Shown: piece after piece, positions 34,663-44,398 of the stretch
Numbering within the stretch: the first letter of the stretch is position 1
Layout: the number at the start of each line of letters is the position of its first letter
Assembly: GCA_965238045.1 (NCBI GenBank)
Contig: CBDEGU010000008.1
Location: forward strand, 186,001 to 250,000
DNA from: CBDEGU01 sp965238045
GTDB taxonomy: Bacteria > Acidobacteriota > Terriglobia > Bryobacterales > UBA6623
Reading direction: 5' to 3'
Length of the DNA: 64,000 nt
The notes under the pieces: model-generated
The model's database searches: none
Seen by the model: only the letters and a program-made list of their open reading frames with translations
What the model was told of the DNA's origin: nothing
Program-made: the position numbers and the translations under genes

Positions 34663-35862
34663 GTGCGCGGTATGTTGACGCTGTTGCTGTTGTGGACAGC
34701 TCTTTGGGGAGCCGGCTGTGGTGGGCCGGAGACGCAAGAGGAGAGTGACTCCGTCAAGGTCGGTGTTCTGCACTCATTGAGTGGCACCATGGCCATCAGC
34801 GAAATCCCCGTGAAAGATGCGGAGCTGCTCGCCATTGAGGAAATCAACGCCGCGGGCGGTATGTTGGGTAAGCAGATCGTTGCGGTGGTTGAAGACGGCG
34901 CCTCTGAGCCTGCCGTGTTCGCGCAGAAGGCCCAGAAGCTCATCCAGCGGGACGAAGTCGTCACCGTCTTCGGCGGCTGGACCTCGGCGAGCCGCAAGGC
35001 GATGCTGCCGGTCTTCGAGGCCGAAGGGAATCTGCTCTGGTATTCGGTCCAGTTCCAGGGCAATGAGTGTTCGCCGAACATTTTCTACCTCGGCGCCCAG
35101 CCCAATCAGCAGATCCTTCCCTCTCTGGAGTGGGCCTTTGAAAAGGGCTACAAGACCATCTATCTGCTTAGGTCGGACTACGTGTTCCCGCGAACCGCGA
35201 ACTTGATTCTCCGCAAACACATCGAGGACCGTGGCGGCACGGTGGCCGGCGAAGAATACGTCCCGCTCGGCGGCGTCAACTTCAGTTCGGTCATCAACAA
35301 AATCAAGGCCGCCCAGCCGCAAATCATCTTCAATACGTTGAACGGTGACAGCAACGTGGCGTTCTTCAAGCAATTCCAGAGCGAAGGCTTCACGGCAGAG
35401 AGCCTGCCTGTGATCTCGTTCAGCATTGCCGAGCAGGAAGCGAAGGCGATGGGAGCGGAACTCGTCGCCGGACACTACGCGGCGTGGAACTACTTCCAGA
35501 CTCTGGATTTCGACGCGAACAGCAAGTTCATCCAGGCTTATCAGGCAAAGTACGGCGCCGATGAGGTGCTGGACGATCCCATGGAGGCTGCCTACATCGC
35601 TGTGTATCTCTGGAAGATGGCCGTCGAGAAAGCTCAGAGCTTCGACCCGGAAGCGGTGCGCAAAGCCGCCTGGGGGCTCACGATGAGCGCTCCGGGGGGT
35701 GAGGTTCGGATCGATAACAACCAGAGCCTCTACAAGGCCACGCGGGTAGGGCGGTTGCGGGATGACGGACAGTTCGATGTGGTCTGGGGCTCGGACGATC
35801 CCATCAAGCCAGAACCGTACGACGCGCTGGTTTTCCCCGGCAAAACATGCAGTTGGGAGTAA
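34663..35862 (+). CDS. urtA: Urea ABC transporter substrate-binding protein
   Basis: The 399-residue protein carries a lipoprotein-like signal (LLLLWTALWGAGCGG, Cys ~19) and a type I periplasmic-binding fold. UrtA-type motifs are clear: VGVLHSLSGTMAISEIPVKD, LLAIEEINAAGGMLGKQIVA, VFGGWTSASRKAMLPVFEAE, GNLLWYSVQFQGNECSPNIF, YLGAQPNQQILPSLEW and SDYVFPRTAN. It binds urea outside the inner membrane and passes it to UrtBC. The start at GTG 34663 is chosen over ATG 34672 because it adds a basic residue before the hydrophobic core; the ribosome site is weak for both. Confidence 0.92.
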   Translation: MRGMLTLLLLWTALWGAGCGGPETQEESDSVKVGVLHSLSGTMAISEIPVKDAELLAIEEINAAGGMLGKQIVAVVEDGASEPAVFAQKAQKLIQRDEVVTVFGGWTSASRKAMLPVFEAEGNLLWYSVQFQGNECSPNIFYLGAQPNQQILPSLEWAFEKGYKTIYLLRSDYVFPRTANLILRKHIEDRGGTVAGEEYVPLGGVNFSSVINKIKAAQPQIIFNTLNGDSNVAFFKQFQSEGFTAESLPVISFSIAEQEAKAMGAELVAGHYAAWNYFQTLDFDANSKFIQAYQAKYGADEVLDDPMEAAYIAVYLWKMAVEKAQSFDPEAVRKAAWGLTMSAPGGEVRIDNNQSLYKATRVGRLRDDGQFDVVWGSDDPIKPEPYDALVFPGKTCSWE

Positions 35863-35877
35863 CCAAGGACTACACAT

Positions 35878-36789
35878 TTGGGTGATCTATCGTTCGCGCT
35901 CGCTCAAGCGTTTAGCGGAATCAGCTTCGCTTCGATGCTCCTGCTGGCCGCGCTGGGCCTGGCTCTCAGCTTCGGTTTGATGCGGGTCATCAACATGGCC
36001 CACGGAGACCTGCTGATGGTCGGGGGCTACCTCTCCTACATGGCCCAGCAGGCTGTCCCCGGCGCTGCCTTCCTGCCCGTTGCCATGGCCTTCGCTTTCC
36101 TGGGCACGGCGGCTATCGGCGCGCTCATGGAGGTCGGGGTCATCCGGCGTTTGGCGGGCAGGCCGTTGGACACTTTACTGGCAACCTGGGGCATCAGTCT
36201 GGTGCTGCAGCAGCTCGCCCGAAATTTGTTTGGGCCCACGGGCGTGGAAGTGCTTGCGCCGGCTTGGCTCAGCGGATCGGTCCGCTTCACCGGGGGAGTG
36301 TTTGCCGGTCTCTCGCTCTCCTGCGTGAGACTCTTCATTCTCGGGTTGGCGATCGCCGTCTTGGCGGCCTTGTGGGTCCTTTTTTCAAAGACACGGACCG
36401 GCATGATCGTCCGGGCCTGCTACCAGGATCGCGAGATGGCGCAAGCACTGGGTGTGAACACCGGTTTGGTGAATACAATGGTCTTCGCACTGGGCTCGGG
36501 CATCGCGGGACTGGCCGGTTCGACGCTCGCCTTCCTCTCGCCCGTCACTCCGACGGTTGGACTCAGCTACATCGTCGATGCCTTCCTGGTGGTTATCCTT
36601 GGCGGGCTCGGCAGCTTGGTGGGGACGGCCCTGGCCGCCCTCTTCGTGGGTTGCCTTTCCGCCTTCGCGGAAACGTTCACTAGCGTTAGCTTCGCGAGGG
36701 TATTGCTGTTGCTAGTGGCGGTAGCTCTGTTGCAGTTTCGTCCGCAAGGTTTTGTGGCTATTCGGTCGCGGCTCCAGGAGGAGGCGTGA
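35878..36789 (+). CDS. urtB: Urea ABC transporter permease UrtB
   Basis: The 303-residue protein starts at TTG 35878 (AAGGA 9 nt before; no closer ATG). It has the LivH-type permease pattern with about eight membrane segments, including LALSFGLMRVINMAHGDLLM, GGYLSYMAQQ, FSKTRTGMIVRACYQDREMA (cytoplasmic loop contacting the ATPase), and LSYIVDAFLVVILGGLGSLV. It forms the channel with UrtC. The next gene overlaps by 4 bp (GTGA). Confidence 0.9.
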   Translation: MGDLSFALAQAFSGISFASMLLLAALGLALSFGLMRVINMAHGDLLMVGGYLSYMAQQAVPGAAFLPVAMAFAFLGTAAIGALMEVGVIRRLAGRPLDTLLATWGISLVLQQLARNLFGPTGVEVLAPAWLSGSVRFTGGVFAGLSLSCVRLFILGLAIAVLAALWVLFSKTRTGMIVRACYQDREMAQALGVNTGLVNTMVFALGSGIAGLAGSTLAFLSPVTPTVGLSYIVDAFLVVILGGLGSLVGTALAALFVGCLSAFAETFTSVSFARVLLLLVAVALLQFRPQGFVAIRSRLQEEA

Positions 36790-37856
36790 ACCCCTGGCGT
36801 CTCCTCGGGAAGCATGCCGGGTGGCTGATTCTCGCTCTGGCGCTTCTGGCGCCGCTCGTGCTCTCCACCTATGACCTTTCGATCCTAGGCCGTTTCATCG
36901 CTCTCTCCATCCTTGGAATCGGAATTTCGCTGATCTGGGGGCATGCGGGGATTCTCAGCCTGGGGCAGGGAGTCTTCTTCGGCCTGGGCGCCTACGCTTT
37001 GGCGATGCATCTGAAAATGGTGGCCAATCAGGGCATGCCCGACTTCATGCTCTGGAACGGGGTCGAATCGCTTCCCTGGTGGTGGGCGCCGTTTCAAAGC
37101 GGGGCCTTCGCGCTGGTCATGGTTCTAGTCGTGCCCGCGCTGATGTCAGCCCTCCTGGCATGGTTGGTGTTTCGGCGGCGTATCACCGGCGTCTATATCG
37201 CACTGATCACGCAAGCGCTGACGCTGGCGTTTTCGACTTTGCTGGTCAGCCAGCAGGGTCTCACGGGCGGTTTCAACGGCCTGACCAATTTCCGGTCTCT
37301 TTTCGGTTACCATTTGGCGGACCCCGATGTCCGCATCATGCTCTACTACCTGGGCCTGATCCTGCTGGCCGCTGTGTATCGCGGCGCTGCTTGGGTCACA
37401 AGAACCCATCTGGGCAAGATCTTGCTGGCGATTCGTGACGGCGAAAACCGCGTGCGGTTTTTCGGATACAATACAGCTTCCTACAAGACCTTCGCGTTCG
37501 CTCTCAGCGGGATGCTCCCCGGGATCGCCGGAGCACTTTATACGCTGCACGTGGGTGTGATTTCACCGGCCATGGTCGGAGTGGTCCCATCGATCGAAAT
37601 GGTCGTCTGGGTTGCGCTGGGCGGGCGTGATTCTCTTGCCGGCGCGGTTCTTGGCACGTTGCTCGGCAACCTCGCGAAAGACCAAATCAGCAGTGCCTTT
37701 CCCGAAATGTGGCTCTATGTCATTGGGGCGCTGTTCGTGCTCGTGGTGACTGCGCTTCCCAAGGGATTGATTGGCATCGCCCAGCAGTTCCAGAAGGGGG
37801 CTGGGCAGTGGGGGAAACCCGCCGTCAAGCTGCGCGACGAGCGCCTTGACGCTTGA
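36786..37856 (+). CDS. urtC: Urea ABC transporter permease UrtC
   Basis: The 356-residue protein starts at GTG 36786. It shows the LivM-type pattern: ALSILGIGISLIWGHAGILS, LGQGVFFGLGAYALAMHLKM, ITGVYIALITQALTLAFSTL, LTGGFNGLTNF, and the ATPase-contact loop ILLAIRDGENRVRFFGYNTA. About nine membrane segments are expected. It pairs with UrtB. The C-terminal tail after QFQKGAGQWG is hydrophilic. Confidence 0.9.
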   Translation: MNPWRLLGKHAGWLILALALLAPLVLSTYDLSILGRFIALSILGIGISLIWGHAGILSLGQGVFFGLGAYALAMHLKMVANQGMPDFMLWNGVESLPWWWAPFQSGAFALVMVLVVPALMSALLAWLVFRRRITGVYIALITQALTLAFSTLLVSQQGLTGGFNGLTNFRSLFGYHLADPDVRIMLYYLGLILLAAVYRGAAWVTRTHLGKILLAIRDGENRVRFFGYNTASYKTFAFALSGMLPGIAGALYTLHVGVISPAMVGVVPSIEMVVWVALGGRDSLAGAVLGTLLGNLAKDQISSAFPEMWLYVIGALFVLVVTALPKGLIGIAQQFQKGAGQWGKPAVKLRDERLDA

Positions 37857-37864
37857 GATCAGCC

Positions 37865-38629
37865 ATGGCCGAGTCCCTACTCCACCTCGAGGACATCGTC
37901 GTCGACTTTGACGGCTTCAAGGCGATCGACCATCTCACCTTCACGGTGATGCCGCAAACCGTGAGAGTGTTAATCGGTCCCAACGGGGCCGGCAAATCCA
38001 CTCTGCTTGACACCGTCATTGGCAAGGTCCGTCCCACGGCGGGTCGCGTAATTTACCGGGGACGAGACATAACCAAGCTGCCCGAGCACAAGATTGCGCA
38101 GTTAGGCATCCGGCGAAAGTTCCAAGCGCCCGCCGTGCTCGAAGGGCTCAGCGTGCTCGACAATCTGGCCGTGGCCGCGCGCAAGAATCGGAAACTTTGG
38201 GGCAACCTTCGCTCCGGCTTGGACCCGCGGGAACAGGAACGAGTGGACGAAGTGCTCGATCTGATCGGTTTGCAGTCCCAGCGCGCCAGTATGGCCTCGG
38301 CGCTGGCTCACGGCGAGAAGCAGTGGCTTGAAATCGGCATGGTCGTCGCCGCCGATCCTGCCCTCTTGCTGCTGGACGAACCCACGGCGGGCATGACCGA
38401 GGACGAAACGGCGCTAACCGCCGAGCTGATCAACCGCCTCGGCGGTGACCACACGATTCTGGTGATCGAACACGATATGGCGTTCGTCGAACAACTCGGA
38501 GCCCCTGTCAGCGTTCTGCATATGGGACGTCTGCTCAAAGAGGGCGACATGAACGCCATTCGCCAGGACCCGGAAGTGATCGAGATCTATCTCGGGCGCG
38601 GGGAAGGCCGGGCGGCGGAGCGGAACTGA
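37865..38629 (+). CDS. urtD: Urea ABC transporter ATPase UrtD
   Basis: ATG 37865 gives 254 residues (MAESLLHLEDIVVDFDGFKA). Walker A is GPNGAGKSTLLD (~residues 38-49), followed by IRRKFQAPAVLEGLSVLDNL (Q loop). The signature reads LAHGEKQWLEIGM in place of LSGGQ, as is usual in UrtD, and Walker B is LLLLDEPTAGM. A TTG four codons earlier overlaps the urtC stop and is possible. It powers urea import with UrtE. Confidence 0.92.
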   Translation: MAESLLHLEDIVVDFDGFKAIDHLTFTVMPQTVRVLIGPNGAGKSTLLDTVIGKVRPTAGRVIYRGRDITKLPEHKIAQLGIRRKFQAPAVLEGLSVLDNLAVAARKNRKLWGNLRSGLDPREQERVDEVLDLIGLQSQRASMASALAHGEKQWLEIGMVVAADPALLLLDEPTAGMTEDETALTAELINRLGGDHTILVIEHDMAFVEQLGAPVSVLHMGRLLKEGDMNAIRQDPEVIEIYLGRGEGRAAERN

Positions 38630-38635
38630 GGCCGC

Positions 38636-39340
38636 ATGAGTCTCCATCTCAAAGAGGTTTCCGCCGCCTACGGAGCGAGCCAGGTGCTCTGGCGTGTCAG
38701 CCTCTCGCTTGAAGACAACCAAGCCGTGGCGCTGCTCGGGCGTAACGGCGCTGGAAAAACCACACTTCTGCGGGCCATCATGGGACTGCACCCCCTGATG
38801 TCGGGACGCATCGAGCTCAACGGCGAGGACATCACCGCGGTTCCGGCCCATCAACGGAGCCGTAGGGGCGTGGCCTATGTCCCGCAGGGCCGCGGGATCT
38901 TTCCGCACCTCACGGTGAAAGAGAATCTGGAGATGGGCTTGACACCTGCTTCCGGCCGCATCCACCCCGCGGAGAGAATGGACTTCGTATGTGATCTTTT
39001 CCCGGCCGTCCGGGCTCTGTTCTCCCGCAAAGGGGGCAATCTCAGCGGAGGCGAGCAGCAGCAGCTCGCCATCGCGCGAGCCTTGGTCAGCTCGCCGAAG
39101 GTGCTTCTGCTTGACGAGCCGACCGAGGGCATCCAGCCGTCGGTGATCCGCGAGATCGAGACCGCTTTGGGGCGTATTGCCCGCGAGATGGGCATCGCCG
39201 TACTATTGGTCGAACAGTACCTTGAGTTCGCCTGGTCCTTCGCCGGACGTTACTATGTCATGGAGAAGGGCAACATCATTGATACAGGCGCTCCGTCGGA
39301 AGACACCTTGCTGACAGTGACGCAGATGCTCAAGGTCTGA
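38636..39340 (+). CDS. urtE: Urea ABC transporter ATPase UrtE
   Basis: The 234-residue protein starts 6 bp after urtD and has Walker A GRNGAGKTTLLRAIMG (~residues 35-50), VAYVPQGRGIFPHLTVKENL (Q loop typical of LivF/UrtE), signature NLSGGEQQQLAIARAL, Walker B VLLLDEPTEGIQPS and H-loop-like VEQYLEFAW. It is the second ATPase and the last gene of urtABCDE. Confidence 0.92.
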   Translation: MSLHLKEVSAAYGASQVLWRVSLSLEDNQAVALLGRNGAGKTTLLRAIMGLHPLMSGRIELNGEDITAVPAHQRSRRGVAYVPQGRGIFPHLTVKENLEMGLTPASGRIHPAERMDFVCDLFPAVRALFSRKGGNLSGGEQQQLAIARALVSSPKVLLLDEPTEGIQPSVIREIETALGRIAREMGIAVLLVEQYLEFAWSFAGRYYVMEKGNIIDTGAPSEDTLLTVTQMLKV

Positions 39341-39345
39341 GCGGG

Positions 39346-39384
39346 GCATTGTCAAGCGAACGGCGGTTGGCGACCATTGTCAGG
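39346..39384 (+). mobile_element. Possible IS6-type left-end remnant
   Basis: GGCATTGTCAAGCGAAC followed by ggcggttggcgacc resembles the left end of the IS6 at 2736 (GGCATTGTCAAGTTAAC, accggtgggcgac). No transposase follows. It lies directly after urtE, so the urea locus may once have ended at an IS6 copy. Confidence 0.4.
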
Positions 39385-39565
39385 TGCGCGGCAAAATTAT
39401 GAAGATGTCCGGAGTTCCGTTGAAACAAGCGGCTCTCCTTTTTGAAAGACATAACATCACTCCGAACCTAACGGCTCGCAACGGAGAGTCGCTACTTCCC
39501 GCGAACTATTGGACATCCTCTCTGCGCGGTGGGCACGCACTTTTCCTGCTGCGCCACCATATTGT

Positions 39566-40828
39566 CTACTGAACTTTGTAATAACTCTTCCAGTCCTCGC
39601 CCGCCAGGCCGTTGAGATCCCATACGACCCGGCCGTCTCGCAGGGTGAGTTCACAGCGCAGACGCGCGCTCCCTCGCAGCCGGGCGCCCCGCGCATCAAG
39701 AAACCCGAAGTTGCCCGTTTCCAGCCGCAGCACGGCGATGTCGGCCCCAGCCCCGACTCCGAGGTGACCCAGCTCCGGGCGCTGGATCTGCGCCGCGGGA
39801 TTGGCCGTCGACATCTTGATGACGTCGTAGAGAGGAACGCCGAGGTTGAGGAACTTCGACATCACATTGGTCATGTTCTTCATGCCGGCGTTCATGCTGA
39901 TGACGTGCAAGTCCGTCGAGATCGAATCGGGCCAAAACCCCTGCCGAACCGCCGGTACGGCCTGTTTCCACCAGAAACTCCCCGCCCCGTGGCCGACATC
40001 GAACTTCACGCCGCGTTGGCGGGCCTGCCGCAGATAGGGCCGCAGCTTGCCCGCTGCGTCGAGCATCGGCACCGCGCCGAGGTAGGTGTGCGTATACATA
40101 TCCCCGGGACGGAGCTTCTCGAGCACGAGGGTCTCGAAGGGCCGCTCGGGACGAAACGCCCCGTAATCGACCATCACCGGAATGCCGGCTTGCTTGCCGG
40201 CCTCGACCGCGCGCTCGACCGCCACCCACTCCGGCCCCCGGTAGTGCGCGGTCTTGATGCCGACCACGTGCTCACGGTATTTCTTCGCCGCCTCGGCAGT
40301 GGCCCGTGCATCCATGTCGTTGACGTCCTGCTCGTATTTGTCGCCAGCCTCGCCATGGCCCACGATGTTGAGCATCGCCAGGATGCGCGTCTGAATATAG
40401 CCGCTCTTGGGACCCATCTTGTCGATCAGATTTCGCTTGAATTCCGGAAAGTTGCGCCAGCCGGTCGTGCCCGCGTCCACGGCGGTAGTTACGCCGCTGC
40501 GAAGAGTATGGCTGTCGGCGTATACGTTCTGCTCGACCGGCAGGCTGCCGCGCAGTCCGCTGCCAACAACAATATGCGTGTGCAGATCGACGAATCCGGG
40601 GGCAATGTAGAGCCCAGAGATACGGATAACTTTCCTGGCTTCGCCCGGCGGGATGTTTTCCGCCACGCGGGCGATCTTGCCTCCGGTGATGCCAACATCG
40701 AGAATCTGGTTGACTTCGTTCTTCGGATCGATCAAATGGCCGCCCTTGAGCACCAGGTCATAGGGTTGCTGCGCGGACAGGCAAAGAGCCGCGAAACACC
40801 AAACCGAAACCGCGAAGAGATATCTCAT
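39566..40828 (-). CDS. Exported amidohydrolase/deacetylase-like metallohydrolase
   Basis: The 420-residue protein has a signal peptide (MRYLFAVSVWCFAALCLSAQ) and then an amidohydrolase fold. The small beta-sandwich domain begins YDLVLKGGHLIDPKNEVNQI. The metal motif is APGFVDLHTHI, with VGIKTAHYRG (candidate carbamylated Lys), MYTHTYLG and FDVGHGAGSFWW as later His ligands and SISTDLH with the last Asp. STANPAAQIQRPELGHLGVG closes the barrel. It resembles the predicted amidohydrolase/deacetylase group (COG3964 type); its substrate is unknown and it is periplasmic. It converges on the urt operon and could act on amides, but no link is shown. Confidence 0.8.
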   Translation of the reverse strand: MRYLFAVSVWCFAALCLSAQQPYDLVLKGGHLIDPKNEVNQILDVGITGGKIARVAENIPPGEARKVIRISGLYIAPGFVDLHTHIVVGSGLRGSLPVEQNVYADSHTLRSGVTTAVDAGTTGWRNFPEFKRNLIDKMGPKSGYIQTRILAMLNIVGHGEAGDKYEQDVNDMDARATAEAAKKYREHVVGIKTAHYRGPEWVAVERAVEAGKQAGIPVMVDYGAFRPERPFETLVLEKLRPGDMYTHTYLGAVPMLDAAGKLRPYLRQARQRGVKFDVGHGAGSFWWKQAVPAVRQGFWPDSISTDLHVISMNAGMKNMTNVMSKFLNLGVPLYDVIKMSTANPAAQIQRPELGHLGVGAGADIAVLRLETGNFGFLDARGARLRGSARLRCELTLRDGRVVWDLNGLAGEDWKSYYKVQ

Positions 40829-40889
40829 CTCGTTCTCCCGTCCGCACTATAGCCAAATCCGGATGGGGCGCGGCGGGAAACGAGGGCAT

Positions 40890-41321
40890 CCACCCTATTG
40901 CTTGCCGGGATGAACGGCAGTGAGTCACAGAGCGCGGGTCATGGATTCAGCAGGGCACAAAAAGGCCGACCGCCCCGAAGCGAAGGTTTTCCGTTCGGCC
41001 GCGGGCCGAGGGGCATCTGAACCGGCGGCTGTCGGGCGACATGCCGCACAGGATCTGGGCGCTGCCGCTACCGCTGCCGCTGCCGAGCAGCTAGCGTTGT
41101 CCGGGCGAGGATCAACAGCTTTTGGCTCCAAAAAGATTTCGCGGGGAGTCGTGTCGGCCGCGGCGCCCCTCAGCCCGCTCCATTAACATCTGTGAGCGGA
41201 CCGACGGTCCTTGGCGTCCGCCGCCGGAGATGAACTGCGGGGTTCTGTATGAAAAGACACGGTATTCGCGGCAGCGCTGGTATATACTGTGACGGTGCCA
41301 GAGCCAAAATGGAAATTCTGG
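40890..41321 (+). repeat. Dispersed repeat, copy B (full length)
   Basis: The ~430-bp sequence is shared with 43783-44203 from CCACCCTAT to the terminal stem-loop; copy A has the last ~180 bp. It has TATACT at 41283-41288 and a stem-loop at 41298-41321 in which the outer pair is A-T (CCAGA...TCTGG), against G-C in the other two copies. A GCCGCT microsatellite near 41063-41088 is longer than in copy C. It ends 150 bp before the VWFA-protein start. Confidence 0.88.
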
Positions 41322-41471
41322 TTTGAATTCTGGTGGTTGATCCCGGCCGGCTGGTTGTCTAGAGCCATCTTGAAGACCGCTCCCGGCCCCGGATTCGCGG
41401 GTTGTAGAAAACGGCGCTTGGCGTGCAACGGCAGACGGACCAATGGGGCCGTCTTTTCGGGCAGTTGCGAG

Positions 41472-43598
41472 ATGACGGCGCGAGCGCGAGCGGTTGCATC
41501 GGGTGCGGCGTTTCTCTGGATCTTCTTTGTCCCGGTATCGCGCGGTCAAGCACCGGCTCAGCAGCCACGGGAACCTGTCTTTCGTGCTGAAACGGCGCTA
41601 GTCGAGATTGAGGTCCGCGCGACAGGTCGGAGAGGTCGTCTGGTTTCCGGCCTTCAGCAAGCAGACTTCACACTCTTCGAAGCCGGTGAAAAACAAGAGA
41701 TCGCCACTTTCGACTTCATACCTCCGCCTCCTCCACCGTCTCGATTCGCCGGCCCCGAGAGCGTTAAGGCGCCTTCACAAGGGCCCGATATCCCGGCTAT
41801 GGAGACGTACACGCCCCGCGAAGAAACGCTGATCTACATTGCCAGCCGGATCGGGGAACGGCAACGCAAGGACACCCATGCCGCGATCAAGCACTTCATC
41901 GAGACGAACCTCCGGCCCGGCGTGCGCGTATCGTTGGAAGGTCTGCCGTTCACCTCCGACAAGCAAACGTTGCTGGCCATGCTCGACAAGATGCTTCACC
42001 GGGGAGGCAAAGACGGAATTCCCGGCCTTGTGAACATCGCCACGGCGAGCAAGGACGAGCAAATCGCGACCCTCGCGGCGCATACGGGCATCACATCGCG
42101 AACATATCTTTCGACGAGTCCGTCGATGGCGCACACCTACCGCACCAGTCTCGAACGGGTGATTGTCCAAGGCTATATCAGCCTCATCAACCAGCTTGGA
42201 GTCTATCCGGGAAAGAAGATTCTCGTGCTCTTCTCGCGCGGCCTGCGGTTCGATGCGGAGAACGCAATGTATTGGAGTCAGCTAGCCGCCACGGCGATGC
42301 GCGCGCGGGTCGTCATGCACGCCATCGACGTTCGCGGCTTGGTTGCGATGCCATGGGGCGGCGGCGATGCGTCGCAGAGTTCCCTGGCAGTTGAAGTCGA
42401 AGAGGACGCAGAGGCCTCGCCCGGCATGCCTCCGTATCCCAAACCGGACCTCGCAGACAAGCCATTCAGCCTCAAAGACCTGCGGTTCAGCCAGCAAGGC
42501 CTGATGTCGTTGGTGGAAGGAACAGGCGGTAAGGCCGTCATTAACGATAACGACCTGGGGGCGGTTTTCACCAGCGTGATCGAAGAGTTGGGTGGGTATT
42601 ACCTGTTGGGATATTATCCTCGCGATTCGGCGGAGCAAGGGCGGTTTCGCAAGATCAAGGTTGAAGTCAATAGGCCCAGGGTAAAGCTTTCATTTCGCAA
42701 GGGCTACTTTGAAGATAAGGAGTTTTCGAAGCTTTCCAAGACGGAGAAGAGAAGAGCGTTGGAGCGTGTGCTCTATTCCAGCGCGATGCCCAGCGCGATA
42801 CCTCTCCGCGTTGGCTACGAGTTTTTCCGTGGCGAGGACGGGCGGTCGGTCGCCGCGTATTGCGTGGGAATCGAAGCACGCTCCGTCCCCGCGTCGCGCA
42901 CGAAGAAGGGGATCGAAATCAACCTCGTGATGCTGGCCCGGGCCGAGAGTGTTGACGGGGATCGCGTGCCCTTCGGCGACCAACAGTCACTGCAACTGGT
43001 GTTTAAGCCGGAGGAGTTCCAGCGCATGCAGGCCGATTCCACGGCGATGTTGCAGTTCCCGTCGGCTTTGAAGCTGCCTGCCGGACGGTATCGATGGAAG
43101 GTCGTCGTACGCGATGAAGACAGTGGCCGGACAGGCACCTACCAGTCGGTGGTTCAGGTTCCTGATTTTGCGGGCGAGTCATCTCCGAGTTCTCTGCTGC
43201 TCACGGGGCGAATGCTGGCGGCGGGGAACGGCGCCGGCGGTGATAGGGAATCGGGCGAACCGCGCGGAATCAATGTAGAGGAGTTTCGGTTCTATCCCCA
43301 GCCGGAGAGCGTGTTCCGGCGTGGCGGCTCGATCCACATGGTCTACGGCCTGTATAACGTCTCGCCGGGCCTGTTGGAATCCCCACCCGCCCCGCGCGTC
43401 TTCCTGCTTCTGGGGGAGCACTCGCTGGAACGTGCGCCGTTCAAGAACTATGATGTTTTCCCGTCACTGGAGCGGAAGGAACTACACTACATCGCAACGC
43501 TGGAGACCGCGGCGCTCAAGCCCGGCGAATATAAGTTACTGCTGGCGTTGCCGAATGGCGCGGACGCGATCTTCCGGAAGTTCACCTTGGTTCCCTGA
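41472..43598 (+). CDS. Exported VWFA-related (acidobacterial-type) protein
   Basis: The ATG at 41472 gives 708 residues with a signal peptide (MTARARAVASGAAFLWIFFV, then PVSRGQ-APAQ). Then comes the typical opening of acidobacterial VWFA-related proteins, ETALVEIEVRATGRRGRLVS followed by GLQQADFTLFEAGEKQEIAT, a Pro-rich linker and a VWFA-like core (ETLIYIASRIG, GKKILVLFSRGLRFDAENAM, ARVVMHAIDVRGLV). LGGYYLLGYYPRDSAEQGRF ends that domain; residues ~430-708 form beta domains. The role of this family is unknown; protein-protein contact outside the cell is likely. Longer in-frame starts lie within the flank of the repeat and are unlikely. Confidence 0.82.
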   Translation: MTARARAVASGAAFLWIFFVPVSRGQAPAQQPREPVFRAETALVEIEVRATGRRGRLVSGLQQADFTLFEAGEKQEIATFDFIPPPPPPSRFAGPESVKAPSQGPDIPAMETYTPREETLIYIASRIGERQRKDTHAAIKHFIETNLRPGVRVSLEGLPFTSDKQTLLAMLDKMLHRGGKDGIPGLVNIATASKDEQIATLAAHTGITSRTYLSTSPSMAHTYRTSLERVIVQGYISLINQLGVYPGKKILVLFSRGLRFDAENAMYWSQLAATAMRARVVMHAIDVRGLVAMPWGGGDASQSSLAVEVEEDAEASPGMPPYPKPDLADKPFSLKDLRFSQQGLMSLVEGTGGKAVINDNDLGAVFTSVIEELGGYYLLGYYPRDSAEQGRFRKIKVEVNRPRVKLSFRKGYFEDKEFSKLSKTEKRRALERVLYSSAMPSAIPLRVGYEFFRGEDGRSVAAYCVGIEARSVPASRTKKGIEINLVMLARAESVDGDRVPFGDQQSLQLVFKPEEFQRMQADSTAMLQFPSALKLPAGRYRWKVVVRDEDSGRTGTYQSVVQVPDFAGESSPSSLLLTGRMLAAGNGAGGDRESGEPRGINVEEFRFYPQPESVFRRGGSIHMVYGLYNVSPGLLESPPAPRVFLLLGEHSLERAPFKNYDVFPSLERKELHYIATLETAALKPGEYKLLLALPNGADAIFRKFTLVP

Positions 43599-43782
43599 GG
43601 GCGCCCGCCCGCCTGACTTCGGCGCGGGAAGCACGTTACGCCCCGACTATTCACCCCAGGTAGACCTCCGAGTAGCGGCGGGGGAAACGAGGTCGCGGTA
43701 GGGATACCGGTCGTCCGGCACCCCCCGCACAGATCCGTACGTGAGCATCAACTCATACGGCTCTTGGGGCATAGGGGGCCAG

Positions 43783-44203
43783 CCACCCTATCGGCTTGCC
43801 GGGATGAACGGCAGTGAGTCACAGAGCGCGAGTCATGGATTCAGCAGGGGCACAAGAAGGCCGACCGCCCCGAAGCGAAGGTTTTCCGTTCGGCCGCGAG
43901 CCGAGGGGCATCTGAACCGGCGGCTGTTCGGCGACACGGTGCACAGGATCTGGGCGCTGCCGCTGCCGAGCGGGTAGCGTTGCCCGGGCGGGGATCAACA
44001 GTTTTCGGCTCCAAAAAGGTTTCGCATGGAGCAGTGTCGGCCGGAGCGCCGTTCAACCCGCTCAATCACTGTCTGTGAGCGGATGGACGGGCCTTGACGC
44101 CTACCGGTGGGGGTAATTTGGTGGTTTTAGAGAAAAAGACGTGGTATTCGGGGCAGCGCGGGTGTATACTGTGGCCGTGCCAGGGCCAAAGTGGAAATCC
44201 TGG
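43783..44203 (+). repeat. Dispersed repeat, copy C (full length)
   Basis: This copy is the closest partner of copy B over ~420 bp (shared blocks such as TTGCCGGGATGAACGGCAG, GCGAAGGTTTTCCGTTCGGC and GGTATTCGGGGCAGCGC with copy A). TATACT is at 44165-44170 and the stem-loop at 44180-44203 (CCAGG...CCTGG). It lies ~195 bp before the start of the following membrane-protein gene. Confidence 0.88.
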
Positions 44204-44398
44204 GCAAGTGGAGGGCAGTTGGATGGAGGATTCGGGAGCTGCGCGGCTTGGACCTGACACAGGACTCGGCGCGATTGCGGGCACGGGCCGTCGGGCTGCG
44301 GGCGATCCGACTTCAGATGTGGAAGCTGGTCTTTGACGCCAAGCAGGGAACCGTGAAATGCGAGCGTTGGGGACGGCACTCGAACGGGGAGCTTGGCC

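Noticed and set aside
39384..39572. Short plus-strand frame after urtE as a gene
   Set aside because: 62 codons without a family, next to probable IS6 debris and without a convincing ribosome site.
40925..41131. Small minus-strand frames in repeat copies B and C (start MEPKAVDPRPDN / similar) as a conserved gene
   Set aside because: Frame is not kept in the same way between copies (length change in the GCCGCT run, different stops), so conservation is at DNA level.
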